Under the pieces are notes generated by a model. That model was not told the DNA's origin. It searched no databases and was given only the letters and a program-made list of their open reading frames with translations. The translations under genes were made by a program, and so were the position numbers. From Nocardioides sp. (GTDB lineage Bacteria; Actinomycetota; Actinomycetes; Propionibacteriales; Nocardioidaceae), in assembly GCF_030150155.1 (NCBI RefSeq), contig NZ_JASLGR010000058.1, positions 4,705-68,704 of the forward strand: 64,000 nt of DNA. Direction: 5' to 3'. This document shows positions 17,040 through 25,138 of the stretch, in pieces (position 1 is the stretch's first letter; each line of letters begins with the position of its first letter).

Positions 17040-18031
17040 GAGCGCATCCGCATCGACTCCAGCACCCCCGTGACGTCGATGTCGTACGTCGTCCCGTCGA
17101 GGCTGCGCAGTGTGCCGGTGTAGCGGCCGTAGAGCTGGAAGTAGTCGATCGAGGCGACCCCCATCTCGTGCCGGACGTCCTTGCGCCCGTCGGGCACGAA
17201 GATGACGTCGACGCGACCGTCGAAGGAGTTCACCAGCCACTCCTCGCCCCGGTTGACGAAGACCACGTCCGAGAGCGGCTCGCACACGCCGGGGAACCAC
17301 AGGCAGGACTCCTCGGGCTCTCCGGGGAGCTCGGGGCGGTCCACCATGTTCGCGCCGATCGGGGTGCCGTCGGCGGTGCGGGTGCCGAACGTGCCCCAGA
17401 CCCACTCGGTGCGGTAGGGCAGGAACGACTTGTGCTCGTCGAGGATGGCGAGGTCACGCTCGGGGTCGAAGACGATCTCGCGGTCACCGACCCGCAGGTG
17501 GCCGGCGGCAGGGAAGAGCACCTTGTGGGTGTACATCGCGCCGCCGGGCAGCCGCGAGCTGACCGAGAGCGGTGCCGAGGCCCGCGAGCCGTCCAGGACC
17601 AGCTCACCGGAGAACGCCGGGGCCTTCTTCGTCGCCGCGATGTCGATCGTCACGACGTGCTGGCCGTCGGCGGCACCGAAGTCGTAGCGCAGGTCGAACC
17701 CCGTGGCCGCCATCCGCGGGTGCGATCCCCACAGCTCCCGGGCCAGGCCGAGCGACCCGCCGCGGGCGTTGGCGGCATGCTCGTGCAGCACCCCGGAGGC
17801 CTTGTCCCGGACGTAGATCTCCGAGCTCGCCAGGTAGTGCGCGTCCTGCAGGATCATCGAGGAGTAGACCTCGGGGTGGACCATCGTCCAGCCCTGCCAC
17901 TCCTTGAGCCGCAGCCACTTCCACGCCCGGGCCGGTCCACTGAACTCGTCGAGCGGGTTGGTGTCGACAGGACGCGAGGCGAGCCGCCCGAAGAGCCGCT
18001 CGCGGCCCTCCACCAGGCGCGGAATGGTCAT
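17036..18031 (-). CDS. DUF2804 domain-containing protein
   Basis: A 331-residue protein covering most of the DUF2804 family (TNPLDEFSGPARAWKWLRLKEWQGW; WGSHPRMAATGFDLRYDFGAADGQ; DEHKSFLPYRTEWVWGTFGTR; GVASIDYFQLYGRYTGTLRSLDG). The family has a lipocalin/AttH-like appearance and no assigned reaction. No signal peptide or membrane span is visible. It is the first gene of a four-gene minus-strand operon and has a leaderless promoter (TACGCT ending six bases before the ATG). Confidence 0.82.
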   Translation of the reverse strand: MTIPRLVEGRERLFGRLASRPVDTNPLDEFSGPARAWKWLRLKEWQGWTMVHPEVYSSMILQDAHYLASSEIYVRDKASGVLHEHAANARGGSLGLARELWGSHPRMAATGFDLRYDFGAADGQHVVTIDIAATKKAPAFSGELVLDGSRASAPLSVSSRLPGGAMYTHKVLFPAAGHLRVGDREIVFDPERDLAILDEHKSFLPYRTEWVWGTFGTRTADGTPIGANMVDRPELPGEPEESCLWFPGVCEPLSDVVFVNRGEEWLVNSFDGRVDVIFVPDGRKDVRHEMGVASIDYFQLYGRYTGTLRSLDGTTYDIDVTGVLESMRMRS

Positions 18032-18037
18032 GACATG

Positions 18038-18043
18038 AGCGTA
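18038..18043 (-). promoter_or_regulatory. Leaderless -10 element of the DUF2804 operon
   Basis: On the minus strand TACGCT ends exactly six bases before ATG 18031. No Shine-Dalgarno sequence precedes the ATG. Confidence 0.65.
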
Positions 18044-18049
18044 GTGGGC

Positions 18050-19711
18050 TCAGCGGGTCGGTGTGGTGCGAGCCACAACCGCAGCCAGGTCCCCGCCCTC
18101 CAGCATCCCGAAGGTCCCCTCCATCCCGGCGCCCAGGCGCGAGGCGCAGAACAGGTCGGCGACCTCCGGCGGGGCGGACTGGACCAGCAGGGCGCCTTGC
18201 AGCAGCACCGCCATCCGCCCGGCCAGGCGGCGGGCGTTGAGCTCCATCGACTCTGGCGTGAGCGAGCCCAGCATCCGGAGCAGCTCGGCGATGGCGGCGT
18301 CCAGACGGGGGTCGGCGCCGCGGGCGCGACCGATCTCGGTGAGGTAGGCGTCGACCACCTCCGGCTCGCGGCCCAGCGCCCGGAGGACGTCGAGGGCGTT
18401 GATGTTGCCCGAGCCCTCCCAGACCGAGTTGACCGGCGCCTCGCGGTAGAGCAGCGGCATCCCCGACTCCTCGACGTAGCCGTTGCCGCCCAGGCACTCC
18501 AGGGCCTCCGCGGTCAGTGCCGGGGTGCGCTTGCAGACCCAGAACTTCGCCAGCGGCAGCGCGATCCGGCGCAGGGCCGCCTCGTGCGGGTCGTCGCGGC
18601 GGTCCACGGCGGCGGCCAGGCGCATCGCCAGCGCGGTGGCGGCCTCGGACTCGATGGCTAGGTCGGCGATCACGTTGCGCATCAACGGCTTGTCGGCCAG
18701 CAGTCCGCCGAACGCCGAGCGGTGCGCGACGTGCCACGACGCCTCGGCCACGGCCTTGCGCATCAGCGAGGCCGAACCCAGGACGCAGTCGAGGCGGGTG
18801 GCGGCGACCATCTCGATGATGGTCCGCACGCCGCGGCCCTCCTCACCCAGCCGCCAGCCGACGGTGTCGGTGAACTCCAGCTCCGAGGAGGCGTTGGACC
18901 GGTTGCCGAGCTTGTCCTTGAGTCGTACGACGTCCATCGGATTGCGTGCGCCGTCGGGCAGGACCCGGGGGACCAGGAAGCAGGTCACGCCCGCATCGGT
19001 CTGGGCCAGCACCAGGAAGACGTCGTTCATCGGCGCCGAGGTGAACCACTTGTGCCCGCTGAGGCGGTACAGCGTGCCGTCGTCGATCGGGGTCGCGGTG
19101 GTGACGTTGGCGCGGACGTCGGAGCCGCCCTGCTTCTCGGTCATGCCCATCCCGGCGAGGGCGCCGAGCTTCTGCGACGCCGGGCGCAGGCCGGGGTCGT
19201 AGTGCGTCGAGGCGAGCAGCGGGGTCCACTGTGCGGCGAGCCCGGTGTCGGCCCGCAGCGCCGGCACGGCGGCGTACGTCATCGAGATCGGGCAGCCGTG
19301 GCCCGGCTCGGTCTGGGACCAGGCGAAGAAGCCCGCCGCCCGGCGCAGGTGGGCGTGCGGAGAGCCGGACTCCCACGGCGTCGCGGCCAGGCCGTGGCCC
19401 AGGGCCCGCTCCATCAGCCAGTGCCACGACGGGTGGAAGTCGACCTCGTCGATCCGGTGCCCGTAGCGGTCGTAGGGCCGCAGCACGGGGGAGTGCGTGT
19501 TGGCCGCCATGCCCTGCTCGCGGGCCTCGGCCGACCCGGCCTCGAAGCCGAGCCCGACCAGGGAGTCGAGCACGTCGGTGTCGCCGTACCGCAGCACCGC
19601 CTCGCTCAGGGCGACGTCGCCCGTCACGGTGTTGTGGCCGGTCAGCGGGGGCGCCTGGTTGAGCGCGACCCGGAGGGCCGAGCGGTCGCCTGCGGGGGTT
19701 GGGGCACTCAT
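18050..19711 (-). CDS. aidB: AidB-type acyl-CoA dehydrogenase
   Basis: Flavoprotein of 553 residues, longer than ordinary acyl-CoA dehydrogenases (about 390) and matching AidB (about 540). It shows the extended AidB N-terminus, GMGMTEKQGGSDVRANVT in the FAD-binding region, the LSGHKWFTSAPMNDVFLVLAQT strand, and CLGGNGYVEESGMPLLYREAPVNSVWEGSGNINALDVLRAL. E. coli AidB is induced by alkylating agents and can bind DNA; here the substrate is unknown. It shares an extremely compact divergent leaderless promoter with the potassium channel gene. Confidence 0.9.
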   Translation of the reverse strand: MSAPTPAGDRSALRVALNQAPPLTGHNTVTGDVALSEAVLRYGDTDVLDSLVGLGFEAGSAEAREQGMAANTHSPVLRPYDRYGHRIDEVDFHPSWHWLMERALGHGLAATPWESGSPHAHLRRAAGFFAWSQTEPGHGCPISMTYAAVPALRADTGLAAQWTPLLASTHYDPGLRPASQKLGALAGMGMTEKQGGSDVRANVTTATPIDDGTLYRLSGHKWFTSAPMNDVFLVLAQTDAGVTCFLVPRVLPDGARNPMDVVRLKDKLGNRSNASSELEFTDTVGWRLGEEGRGVRTIIEMVAATRLDCVLGSASLMRKAVAEASWHVAHRSAFGGLLADKPLMRNVIADLAIESEAATALAMRLAAAVDRRDDPHEAALRRIALPLAKFWVCKRTPALTAEALECLGGNGYVEESGMPLLYREAPVNSVWEGSGNINALDVLRALGREPEVVDAYLTEIGRARGADPRLDAAIAELLRMLGSLTPESMELNARRLAGRMAVLLQGALLVQSAPPEVADLFCASRLGAGMEGTFGMLEGGDLAAVVARTTPTR

Positions 19712-19716
19712 GCCAC

Positions 19717-19723
19717 TACCGTA
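19717..19723. promoter_or_regulatory. Shared divergent -10 element, aidB and K+ channel
   Basis: The seven bases TACCGTA contain TACCGT on the plus strand (19717-19722), six bases before the channel GTG at 19729, and TACGGT on the minus strand (19723-19718), six bases before the aidB ATG at 19711. Both genes appear leaderless, and their -10 elements occupy the same base pairs. Confidence 0.7.
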
Positions 19724-19728
19724 GTGCC

Positions 19729-20826
19729 GTGGCGGAGGAAGAAGTCGGCGACGATGTGCAATTTCGGCTCGGTCGGTTGTCGTTGCCAGAGCACATCCGG
19801 TCGCCCTGGTGGCAGCTGACCCGACGGCTGTTGGCGGCCCTGGCGATCCTGGTGGGGACGGTCCTGATCGTCTTCCTCGATCGGCACGGCTACCGGGACT
19901 CCAACGGTGACACCATCTCGCTGCTGGACGCGATCTACTACACGACGGTCACGCTGAGCACCACCGGCTACGGCGACATCACGCCGGCCAGTGACCTGGC
20001 CCGAGCGCTCAACGCGCTCATCATCACCCCTGCCCGCATCGCCTTCCTGGTGTTGTTGATCGGCACCACCCTGGAGGTCCTAGCGACCCGGGGGCGGGAG
20101 CAGATCCGGGCGGCTCGTTGGAGGAAGAACATGGACCACCACATCGTCGTCGTCGGCTACGGGACCAAGGGCCGCAGCGCGGTGGAGACCCTGATCAGCA
20201 ACGGGAAGTCGCGTGACCACATCATCGTGGTCGACCCGTCGGCGGCCGCGCTGCAGGACGCTCACACCGACGGCCTCGCCGTCGTCACCGGTGACGCCAC
20301 CCGGCGCGACGTGCTCTCCAAGGCTGCCGTGGCCAACGCCGACCAGGTGATCATCACGACCAACCGTGACGACACCAACGTGCTGACCGCGCTGACGGTG
20401 CGCCAGCTCAACCCCGAGGTCTGGATCGTCGCGGCCGTGCGTGAGGAGGAGAACGTCCCGCTGATGAAGCAGTCGGGGGCGAACTCCGTGATCACCTCGG
20501 CCGACGCGGTCGGGCGCCTGCTCGGCCTGTCCTCGCTCTCGCCGACGCTCGGCACGGTGATGGAGGACCTGCTCTCGTACGGCGAGGGGCTGGAGGTCGC
20601 CGAGCGGGAGCTGCTGGTCAACGAGGTCGGCAAGCAGCCCCAGCAGCTGCCCGACCAGGTGATCGCGGTGGTCCGCGACGAGCGCGTCTTCCGCTACTTC
20701 GACCCGGTGGTCACCCAGCTGGCCCGAGGCGACCGGCTCGTCGTGGTCCGCCCGGCCAAGGAGCTGCCGTGGGCACCGCGCCCTGGCACCCACGACGAGG
20801 ACTGGGCCATCGACGGCGAGGACTGA
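19729..20826 (+). CDS. Potassium channel protein with TrkA-N (RCK) domain
   Basis: A 365-residue two-TM channel. TM1 is LLAALAILVGTVLIVFLD, the pore helix and filter read YYTTVTLSTTGYGDITPAS (TTGYGD is the K+ selectivity filter), and TM2 is ALIITPARIAFLVLLIG. The cytoplasmic NAD-binding RCK domain starts HHIVVVGYGTKGRSAVE, and a TrkA-C-like region follows. It should assemble as a ligand-gated K+ channel in the plasma membrane. GTG 19729 is fixed by the leaderless promoter. A strong hairpin terminator follows. Confidence 0.92.
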   Translation: MAEEEVGDDVQFRLGRLSLPEHIRSPWWQLTRRLLAALAILVGTVLIVFLDRHGYRDSNGDTISLLDAIYYTTVTLSTTGYGDITPASDLARALNALIITPARIAFLVLLIGTTLEVLATRGREQIRAARWRKNMDHHIVVVGYGTKGRSAVETLISNGKSRDHIIVVDPSAAALQDAHTDGLAVVTGDATRRDVLSKAAVANADQVIITTNRDDTNVLTALTVRQLNPEVWIVAAVREEENVPLMKQSGANSVITSADAVGRLLGLSSLSPTLGTVMEDLLSYGEGLEVAERELLVNEVGKQPQQLPDQVIAVVRDERVFRYFDPVVTQLARGDRLVVVRPAKELPWAPRPGTHDEDWAIDGED

Positions 20827-20858
20827 GCCGAGGCCGAGACGAAGGTGCCGAGAAATGA

Positions 20859-20896
20859 GTTAAGCCCCTGGCGTCTCGGGTCACCAGGGGCTTAAC
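20859..20896. terminator. Bidirectional hairpin terminator
   Basis: GTTAAGCCCCTGG (20859-20871) is perfectly complementary to CCAGGGGCTTAAC (20884-20896), giving a 13-bp stem with a 12-base loop between the convergent channel and decarboxylase genes. The remaining gap to 20988 holds no other recognisable feature. Confidence 0.8.
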
Positions 20897-20988
20897 AAGA
20901 AGAACGTTACGGGGCGGTGAGGGCGTTGCCAAGGAATCCGCACCTGAATGATCCGTAAAGACTAGGGCGCCGGGCCGATGGTCCTGAC

Positions 20989-22371
20989 TCAGAGGGCGAA
21001 GGACTCCCGCATCGAGTCGATCACCAGCTCCAGATCGGCGATCGTGGTCCGCGGATTGACGATCGCGAAGCGCGTGCAGACCTGGCCCCGATGCCGGGTC
21101 GGGGTGACGAAGGCGGTCCCGCTGTGGGCCAGTGAGGTGCTCCAGGCCGCGTAGTCGGCCTCGCTCCAGCCGATCCGTTCCACCACCAGGACGGTCAGGT
21201 CCGGCTCCACCAGCAGCCGCAGGTGGTCGGCCTCCTCGATCAGCGCCCGGCCGGCCCGTGCCACCGCCAGGGTGTGCTCGATCGCGTCGCGGTAGGCGTC
21301 GGTGCCGTTGACGGCGAGGGAGAACCACAGCGGCAGTCCGCGGGCCCGACGGCTCAGCTGGATCGCGAGGTCGCTGGGGTTCCACTGCACCTGGCCCGGA
21401 TCAGCGTTGAGGATGTCGAGATAGCTCGCCTTCTGGGTGTGCGCGGCCCGGGCTTGCGCGGGGTCGCGGTAGAGCAGCGCGCAGCAGTCGAACGGCGCGA
21501 AGAGCCACTTGTGCGGGTCGACGATGAAGGAGTCGGCCTGGTCGATGCCGGCGTAGAGGGGCCGGGCGGTCGGGGCCGCCAGTCCGGCGCCGCCGTACGC
21601 GCCGTCGACGTGGAACCACCAGCCCTGCTCGCGGGCGACCTCGGCGATCCCGGCCAGGTCGTCGACGACGCCGAGGTTGGTGCTGCCTGCGGTGGCGACC
21701 ACGGCGAAGACGCCGTCACGCTGCCCCTCGTCGGCGGTGGCGAGCCAGGCCCTGATCGCGGAGCCGGTCAGGCGGCCACGCTCGTCGCCGGGGATCTCGA
21801 CCACGTCGACGTCCATCACCGACTCCAGGGCGTGCTTGACCGAGGAGTGCGTCTCGTAGGTCACCACCACCGACCAGCGCGCCGGGCGGCCGCCACGGCG
21901 GTGCTGGGCCGCCGAGCGGGCCGCGACCAGGGCCGACAGGTTGCCGTTGGTGCCGCCCTGGACGAAGACGCCGCCGGCCGTGACGGGCAGACCGGCGAGG
22001 TCGGCGATCCAGCGCAGGGCCTGGTTCTCGGCGTACACCGCGCCGCTGGCTTCGAGCCAGGAGCCGCCGAAGATCCCCGAGGCGCCGACCAGCATGTCGA
22101 AGGCAGCGGCCGCCTTCGAGGGGGCGCCGGGGATGAACGCGAGGTAGCGCGGATGGTCGACCGACAGACAGGCCGGCGCGAGCACCTCCTCCCAGAGCCG
22201 GGTCGCCTCGGTGGCGCCGAGCCCGCCGGCGGTGATGGTCTGTCCGGCGGTGGTGAGGAGCTGCTCGGGGGTGAGCGTCTCGTCGAGGGGAGCGTCCATC
22301 TCCAGACGCTCCAGGCACAGCTCAGCCAACGCCCGCGCCATCGCGCCGGTCGCCTCGTCGTAGGAGTGCAT
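20989..22371 (-). CDS. PLP-dependent (group II, aromatic-amino-acid type) decarboxylase
   Basis: A 460-residue decarboxylase of the DOPA/tryptophan/glutamate decarboxylase superfamily. PLP lysine lies in FIVDPHKWLFAPFDCCALLYRD, with FVQGGTNGNLSALVAAR, VTYETHSSVKHALE and WFHVDGAYGGAGL as cofactor-binding motifs. The substrate cannot be read from these motifs; aromatic amino acids or 2,4-diaminobutyrate are possible. It is transcribed alone from a leaderless promoter (TAGTGT ending six bases before ATG 22371). Confidence 0.88.
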   Translation of the reverse strand: MHSYDEATGAMARALAELCLERLEMDAPLDETLTPEQLLTTAGQTITAGGLGATEATRLWEEVLAPACLSVDHPRYLAFIPGAPSKAAAAFDMLVGASGIFGGSWLEASGAVYAENQALRWIADLAGLPVTAGGVFVQGGTNGNLSALVAARSAAQHRRGGRPARWSVVVTYETHSSVKHALESVMDVDVVEIPGDERGRLTGSAIRAWLATADEGQRDGVFAVVATAGSTNLGVVDDLAGIAEVAREQGWWFHVDGAYGGAGLAAPTARPLYAGIDQADSFIVDPHKWLFAPFDCCALLYRDPAQARAAHTQKASYLDILNADPGQVQWNPSDLAIQLSRRARGLPLWFSLAVNGTDAYRDAIEHTLAVARAGRALIEEADHLRLLVEPDLTVLVVERIGWSEADYAAWSTSLAHSGTAFVTPTRHRGQVCTRFAIVNPRTTIADLELVIDSMRESFAL

Positions 22372-22377
22372 AGCGCC

Positions 22378-22383
22378 ACACTA
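22378..22383 (-). promoter_or_regulatory. Leaderless -10 element of the PLP decarboxylase gene
   Basis: Minus-strand TAGTGT ends six bases before ATG 22371. No ribosome binding site is visible. Confidence 0.6.
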
Positions 22384-22393
22384 GGTGGGGTGT

Positions 22394-23065
22394 CTAGGCG
22401 CGCCGGGCGGTGACGAAGCCGAAGGCGCCCTCGGTCCGGCCGTGCACCGTGAACCCCTCCTCGCACAGCCAGCCGGTGACCTCGAGGACCGTGGCCGAGG
22501 GACCGAACAGGCCTGCAGCGCGGCCGAGCAGCAGGACCGGGCGCTGGTGCAGCGCGACCCGGGAGCGGAACCAGGTCAGCTCCAGGCGGTCCCCGGTGAC
22601 CCGGGCCAGCTCGCGGACGGCGGCCTCGGGGTCGGGGAAGCAGTGCAGTCCGGTCAGGCTCAGGCACAGGTCGATCGACCGGTCCGCGAAGGGCAGGTGG
22701 GCGACGTCGGCCTGGGCGAAGGTGAGCAGGGTGTCAGCAGGCGCCGCGGTCCGCGCGGCTGCGTGCCGGGCGCGTTCCAGCATCGCCGGTGCGATGTCGG
22801 CCCCGATGTAGTGCACCGCTGAGGCATGGCCCAGCCCGCTGACCGCGAGCCCGGCGCCGCACGGCACGTCGAGCACGACCCCGCCGGGCCTGACGGCGGC
22901 GATCGAGGCGATCGCGTCGTCGAGCCCGGCGAGGTCGGTGCCCAGCGTCAGCCGGGAGAGCGGGCGCGTGAGGCGTGGGTGCGCCATCGCTGCCGAGTAG
23001 ATCCCCGCCCACGGGTGATCACGTCGCCAGGTGTCGCTCACCGAACCTCTCGAAGTCGGGCCCAC
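22394..23065 (-). CDS. SAM-dependent class I methyltransferase
   Basis: A 223-residue protein with SAM motif I VVLDVPCGAGLAVSGLG, HYIGADIAPAMLERAR, and FAQADVAHLPFADRSIDLCLSLTGLHCFPDPEAAVRELARV, typical of the UbiE/Methyltransf_11 group. The substrate is unknown. Two starts are possible: GTG 23065, six bases after a minus-strand TACCGT (leaderless pattern, chosen), or GTG 23041 with a GAGAGG sequence four bases upstream. It lies 22 bases upstream of the decarboxylase start and may be transcribed together with it in part. Confidence 0.82.
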   Translation of the reverse strand: MGPTSRGSVSDTWRRDHPWAGIYSAAMAHPRLTRPLSRLTLGTDLAGLDDAIASIAAVRPGGVVLDVPCGAGLAVSGLGHASAVHYIGADIAPAMLERARHAAARTAAPADTLLTFAQADVAHLPFADRSIDLCLSLTGLHCFPDPEAAVRELARVTGDRLELTWFRSRVALHQRPVLLLGRAAGLFGPSATVLEVTGWLCEEGFTVHGRTEGAFGFVTARRA

Positions 23066-23071
23066 CCCTCC

Positions 23072-23077
23072 ACGGTA
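23072..23077 (-). promoter_or_regulatory. Leaderless -10 element of the methyltransferase gene
   Basis: Minus-strand TACCGT (23077-23072) ends six bases before GTG 23065. Confidence 0.5.
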
Positions 23078-23084
23078 CGTCGCG

Positions 23085-23330
23085 TCAGTGGCCTGCGGTG
23101 GGCTTCTTCGAGATCAGCGAGTACGCCGAGACCAGGGCCCACGTGCCCTCCAGTAGCAGGAAGCCCCACTGGTGGCCGTGGAGGGCGTCTGCGGCCAGCA
23201 CACCCGACCCGATCAGGTTGAGCCAGATGTAGAGCAGCGACGACGGCGTCATCCGGCCGAGCTGGACCAGGATGAAGGGGATCAGGACGAGCAGCGAACC
23301 GCCGATCTGGATCACGGAACCGAGGGACAT
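23085..23330 (-). CDS. Small membrane protein, CBU_0592 family
   Basis: An 81-residue protein with three hydrophobic stretches (SVIQIGGSLLVLIPFILVQLG, SSLLYIWLNLIGSGVLAADAL, GFLLLEGTWALVSAYSLI), matching the CBU_0592-like small integral membrane family in length and pattern. Function is unknown. ATG 23330 is supported by AGGAG five bases upstream; the longer upstream frame reads through untranslated sequence. A minus-strand TAGGCT at 23414-23419 is a possible -10, leaving a leader of roughly 75 bases. Confidence 0.75.
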   Translation of the reverse strand: MSLGSVIQIGGSLLVLIPFILVQLGRMTPSSLLYIWLNLIGSGVLAADALHGHQWGFLLLEGTWALVSAYSLISKKPTAGH

Positions 23331-23455
23331 GACATCTCCTGTGCACGTCGTCTTCGCAGGCCGGGTACGACGTTCCTCGTCCGGGACGGTGCGGAGAGCA
23401 CCGTGACCCAGCGAGCCTAGGCCGCGGGGTGCTGGTGGGCAAAGCGGGGACGGCG

Positions 23456-23461
23456 TACGGT
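23456..23461 (+). promoter_or_regulatory. Possible -10 element for the small membrane gene at 23550
   Basis: TACGGT at this position would give a leader of about 80 bases that includes a GGGGC-CGTC-GCCCC hairpin near 23499-23512. The remaining gap between the divergent small genes contains no further recognisable feature. Confidence 0.35.
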
Positions 23462-23549
23462 GGAGAGAGATCGCACATGACGCGGCGTCCGGCTCTGCCG
23501 GGGCCGTCGCCCCGCAGCAGCCTTCCTCATCTTGAAGGGCGGAAGAGTC

Positions 23550-23783
23550 ATGGTTCTCCTCACGACCGCGGTCGTCCAGGCCTCCACGGCGGTGGCCGAT
23601 GCCGGGGGCCTGGTGGCCACGGTGATCGTCATCGTCGGCATGGTGCTGGCGGTCGCTCTGTTCGAGCGGCGCCGGGCGCGGCACATCGAGCACGACCTGC
23701 ACGACATGGCGATCGACCGTCATGTCGAGCCGATCCATCTCCACCAGCGTCCGCCGACGCGGCTACGTCGCCGTCTGCCCTGA
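23550..23783 (+). CDS. Small single-span membrane protein, unknown
   Basis: A 77-residue protein with one span (GGLVATVIVIVGMVLAVALF) and a basic, His-rich tail (RRRARHIEHDLHDMAIDRHVEPIHLHQRPPTRLRRR). Third positions are strongly G/C, so it looks genuinely coded. ATG 23550 follows GGAAG; TTG 23532 is a less likely start. It precedes the cation-efflux gene by 22 bases. The His-rich tail could bind metal, which is speculation based on the neighbour. Confidence 0.6.
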   Translation: MVLLTTAVVQASTAVADAGGLVATVIVIVGMVLAVALFERRRARHIEHDLHDMAIDRHVEPIHLHQRPPTRLRRRLP

Positions 23784-23805
23784 ACCGGGATGGCAGCATG
23801 GGGGC

Positions 23806-24750
23806 GTGAGCACCCACGCTGAGCACCACTCCGACGGGCACGCCGGCCACGATCATGGCATCGCCGCCGACGCCGACCGTCGGCTGCTGGTCGCCGCGCT
23901 CGTCCTCCTCGTCGTCTTCATGGTCGGCGAGGTCGTCGTCGCGCTGGTGACCGGCTCGCTCGCGCTGCTCTCCGACGCGGGGCACATGTTCTCCGACGCC
24001 GGAGCGATCGCGGTAGCGCTGTGGGCGATGCGGCTCGCGGCCCGCCCCGCGTCGGGTCCGTGGACCTTCGGCTGGAAGCGGGCGGAGATCCTCTCCGCGC
24101 TGGCCAACGGGGTGACCCTGCTGGTCTTCGCGGCGTTGATCGCCTTCGAGGCCGTACGTCGTCTCGTGACCGACTCCGTCTCCGTGGAGGGTGGCCCGGT
24201 GCTGGTGGTCGCGCTCGTCGGCATCGCCGTCAACGTCGTCGCGACGTGGCTGCTGGCCAAGGCCAACCGCTCCAGCCTCAACATCGAGGGTGCCTACCAG
24301 CACATCCTCACCGACCTGTACGGCTTCGTCGGCACCGCTGTGGCAGCCATCGTCATCCTGACCACCGGCTGGGCGCCGGCCGACGCGATCGCCTCCCTGG
24401 TGGTGGCGGCGCTGATGGTGCATGCCGGGCGCAGCCTGGTCGCGTCCTCGGTGCGGGTGCTGATGGAGGTCGCTCCGGCCGACCTGGCACTGGAGGAGAT
24501 CCGTGACCACCTGCGCGAGGTGCCGCGCGTGGTCGACGTCCACGACCTGCACGTGTGGAGCGTCGCCTCGGACCTGCCGACCCTGTCGGCGCACCTGGTA
24601 GTCGAGGAGGGCTGCTTCCACGACGGCCAGGCCGCCGGCATCCTCGACCAGGTCCAGGAGTGCCTGCGCGGCCACTTCGACCTGGAGCACTCCACGTTCC
24701 AGATCGAGCCGGCCACCCATGCCGAGCATGAGCACGCCCTGCACGACTGA
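23806..24750 (+). CDS. Cation diffusion facilitator (CDF) metal transporter
   Basis: A 314-residue efflux protein with a His-rich N-terminus (HAEHHSDGHAGHDHG), six spans, the metal-site motifs LLSDAGHMFSDAGAIAVAL (TM2) and HILTDLYGFVGTAVAAI (TM5; usually HxxxD), and a C-terminal cytoplasmic domain ending in a second His-rich tail (HAEHEHALHD). The composition suggests Zn2+ or related divalent metals, exported in exchange for protons. GTG 23806 lies six bases after CAGCAT, a weaker version of the leaderless -10. Confidence 0.9.
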   Translation: MSTHAEHHSDGHAGHDHGIAADADRRLLVAALVLLVVFMVGEVVVALVTGSLALLSDAGHMFSDAGAIAVALWAMRLAARPASGPWTFGWKRAEILSALANGVTLLVFAALIAFEAVRRLVTDSVSVEGGPVLVVALVGIAVNVVATWLLAKANRSSLNIEGAYQHILTDLYGFVGTAVAAIVILTTGWAPADAIASLVVAALMVHAGRSLVASSVRVLMEVAPADLALEEIRDHLREVPRVVDVHDLHVWSVASDLPTLSAHLVVEEGCFHDGQAAGILDQVQECLRGHFDLEHSTFQIEPATHAEHEHALHD

Positions 24751-24760
24751 GGCGACTGCG

Positions 24761-25111
24761 ATGGAGGTGAGTCGCGAGCGCTTCGAGGAGCTCGTCGCCG
24801 ATGCGCTGGACACGATCCCCGACGAGCTCGCCCGGCTGGTCAGCAACCTGGTGGTGCTCGTCGAGGAGGAGCCGCCGGCGGGGGAGCCCGACGACCTGCT
24901 CGGCCTCTACGACGGGGTCGCGCTGACCGAGCGTGACGGCGGCTACGCCGGCATCCTGCCCGACCGCATCTTCATCTTCCGTGGTCCGCTGCTGGACTTC
25001 TGCCAGAGCGAGGAGGAGCTGGTCCGGGAGGTGCGGATCACCGTCGTGCACGAGGTGGCGCACCACTTCGGGATCGGTGAGGAGACCCTGCATCGGCTCG
25101 GCTGGGGCTGA
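24761..25111 (+). CDS. Metallopeptidase family protein (minimal zincin, DUF1025-like)
   Basis: A 116-residue protein with the zinc-site motif VVHEVAHHFGIGEETLHRLG (HExxH with a downstream Glu/His), preceded by ILPDRIFIFRGPLLDFC, the pattern of the small 'minimal zincin' family of actinobacteria. Peptidase activity is predicted from the motif only. ATG 24761 is preceded by GAGG overlapping the CDF stop codon at an 8-base spacing; earlier in-frame ATGs at 24719 and 24728 lie inside the CDF gene. Confidence 0.85.
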   Translation: MEVSRERFEELVADALDTIPDELARLVSNLVVLVEEEPPAGEPDDLLGLYDGVALTERDGGYAGILPDRIFIFRGPLLDFCQSEEELVREVRITVVHEVAHHFGIGEETLHRLGWG

Positions 25112-25138
25112 GTCGGGCGGACCGTGGGCCTGCTCGGC

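Noticed and set aside
14541..17123. An 860-codon plus-strand frame antisense to the kinase-aminotransferase fusion
   Set aside because: Composition is Gly/Arg/Val-rich with no motifs, and the opposite strand encodes clear enzyme signatures.
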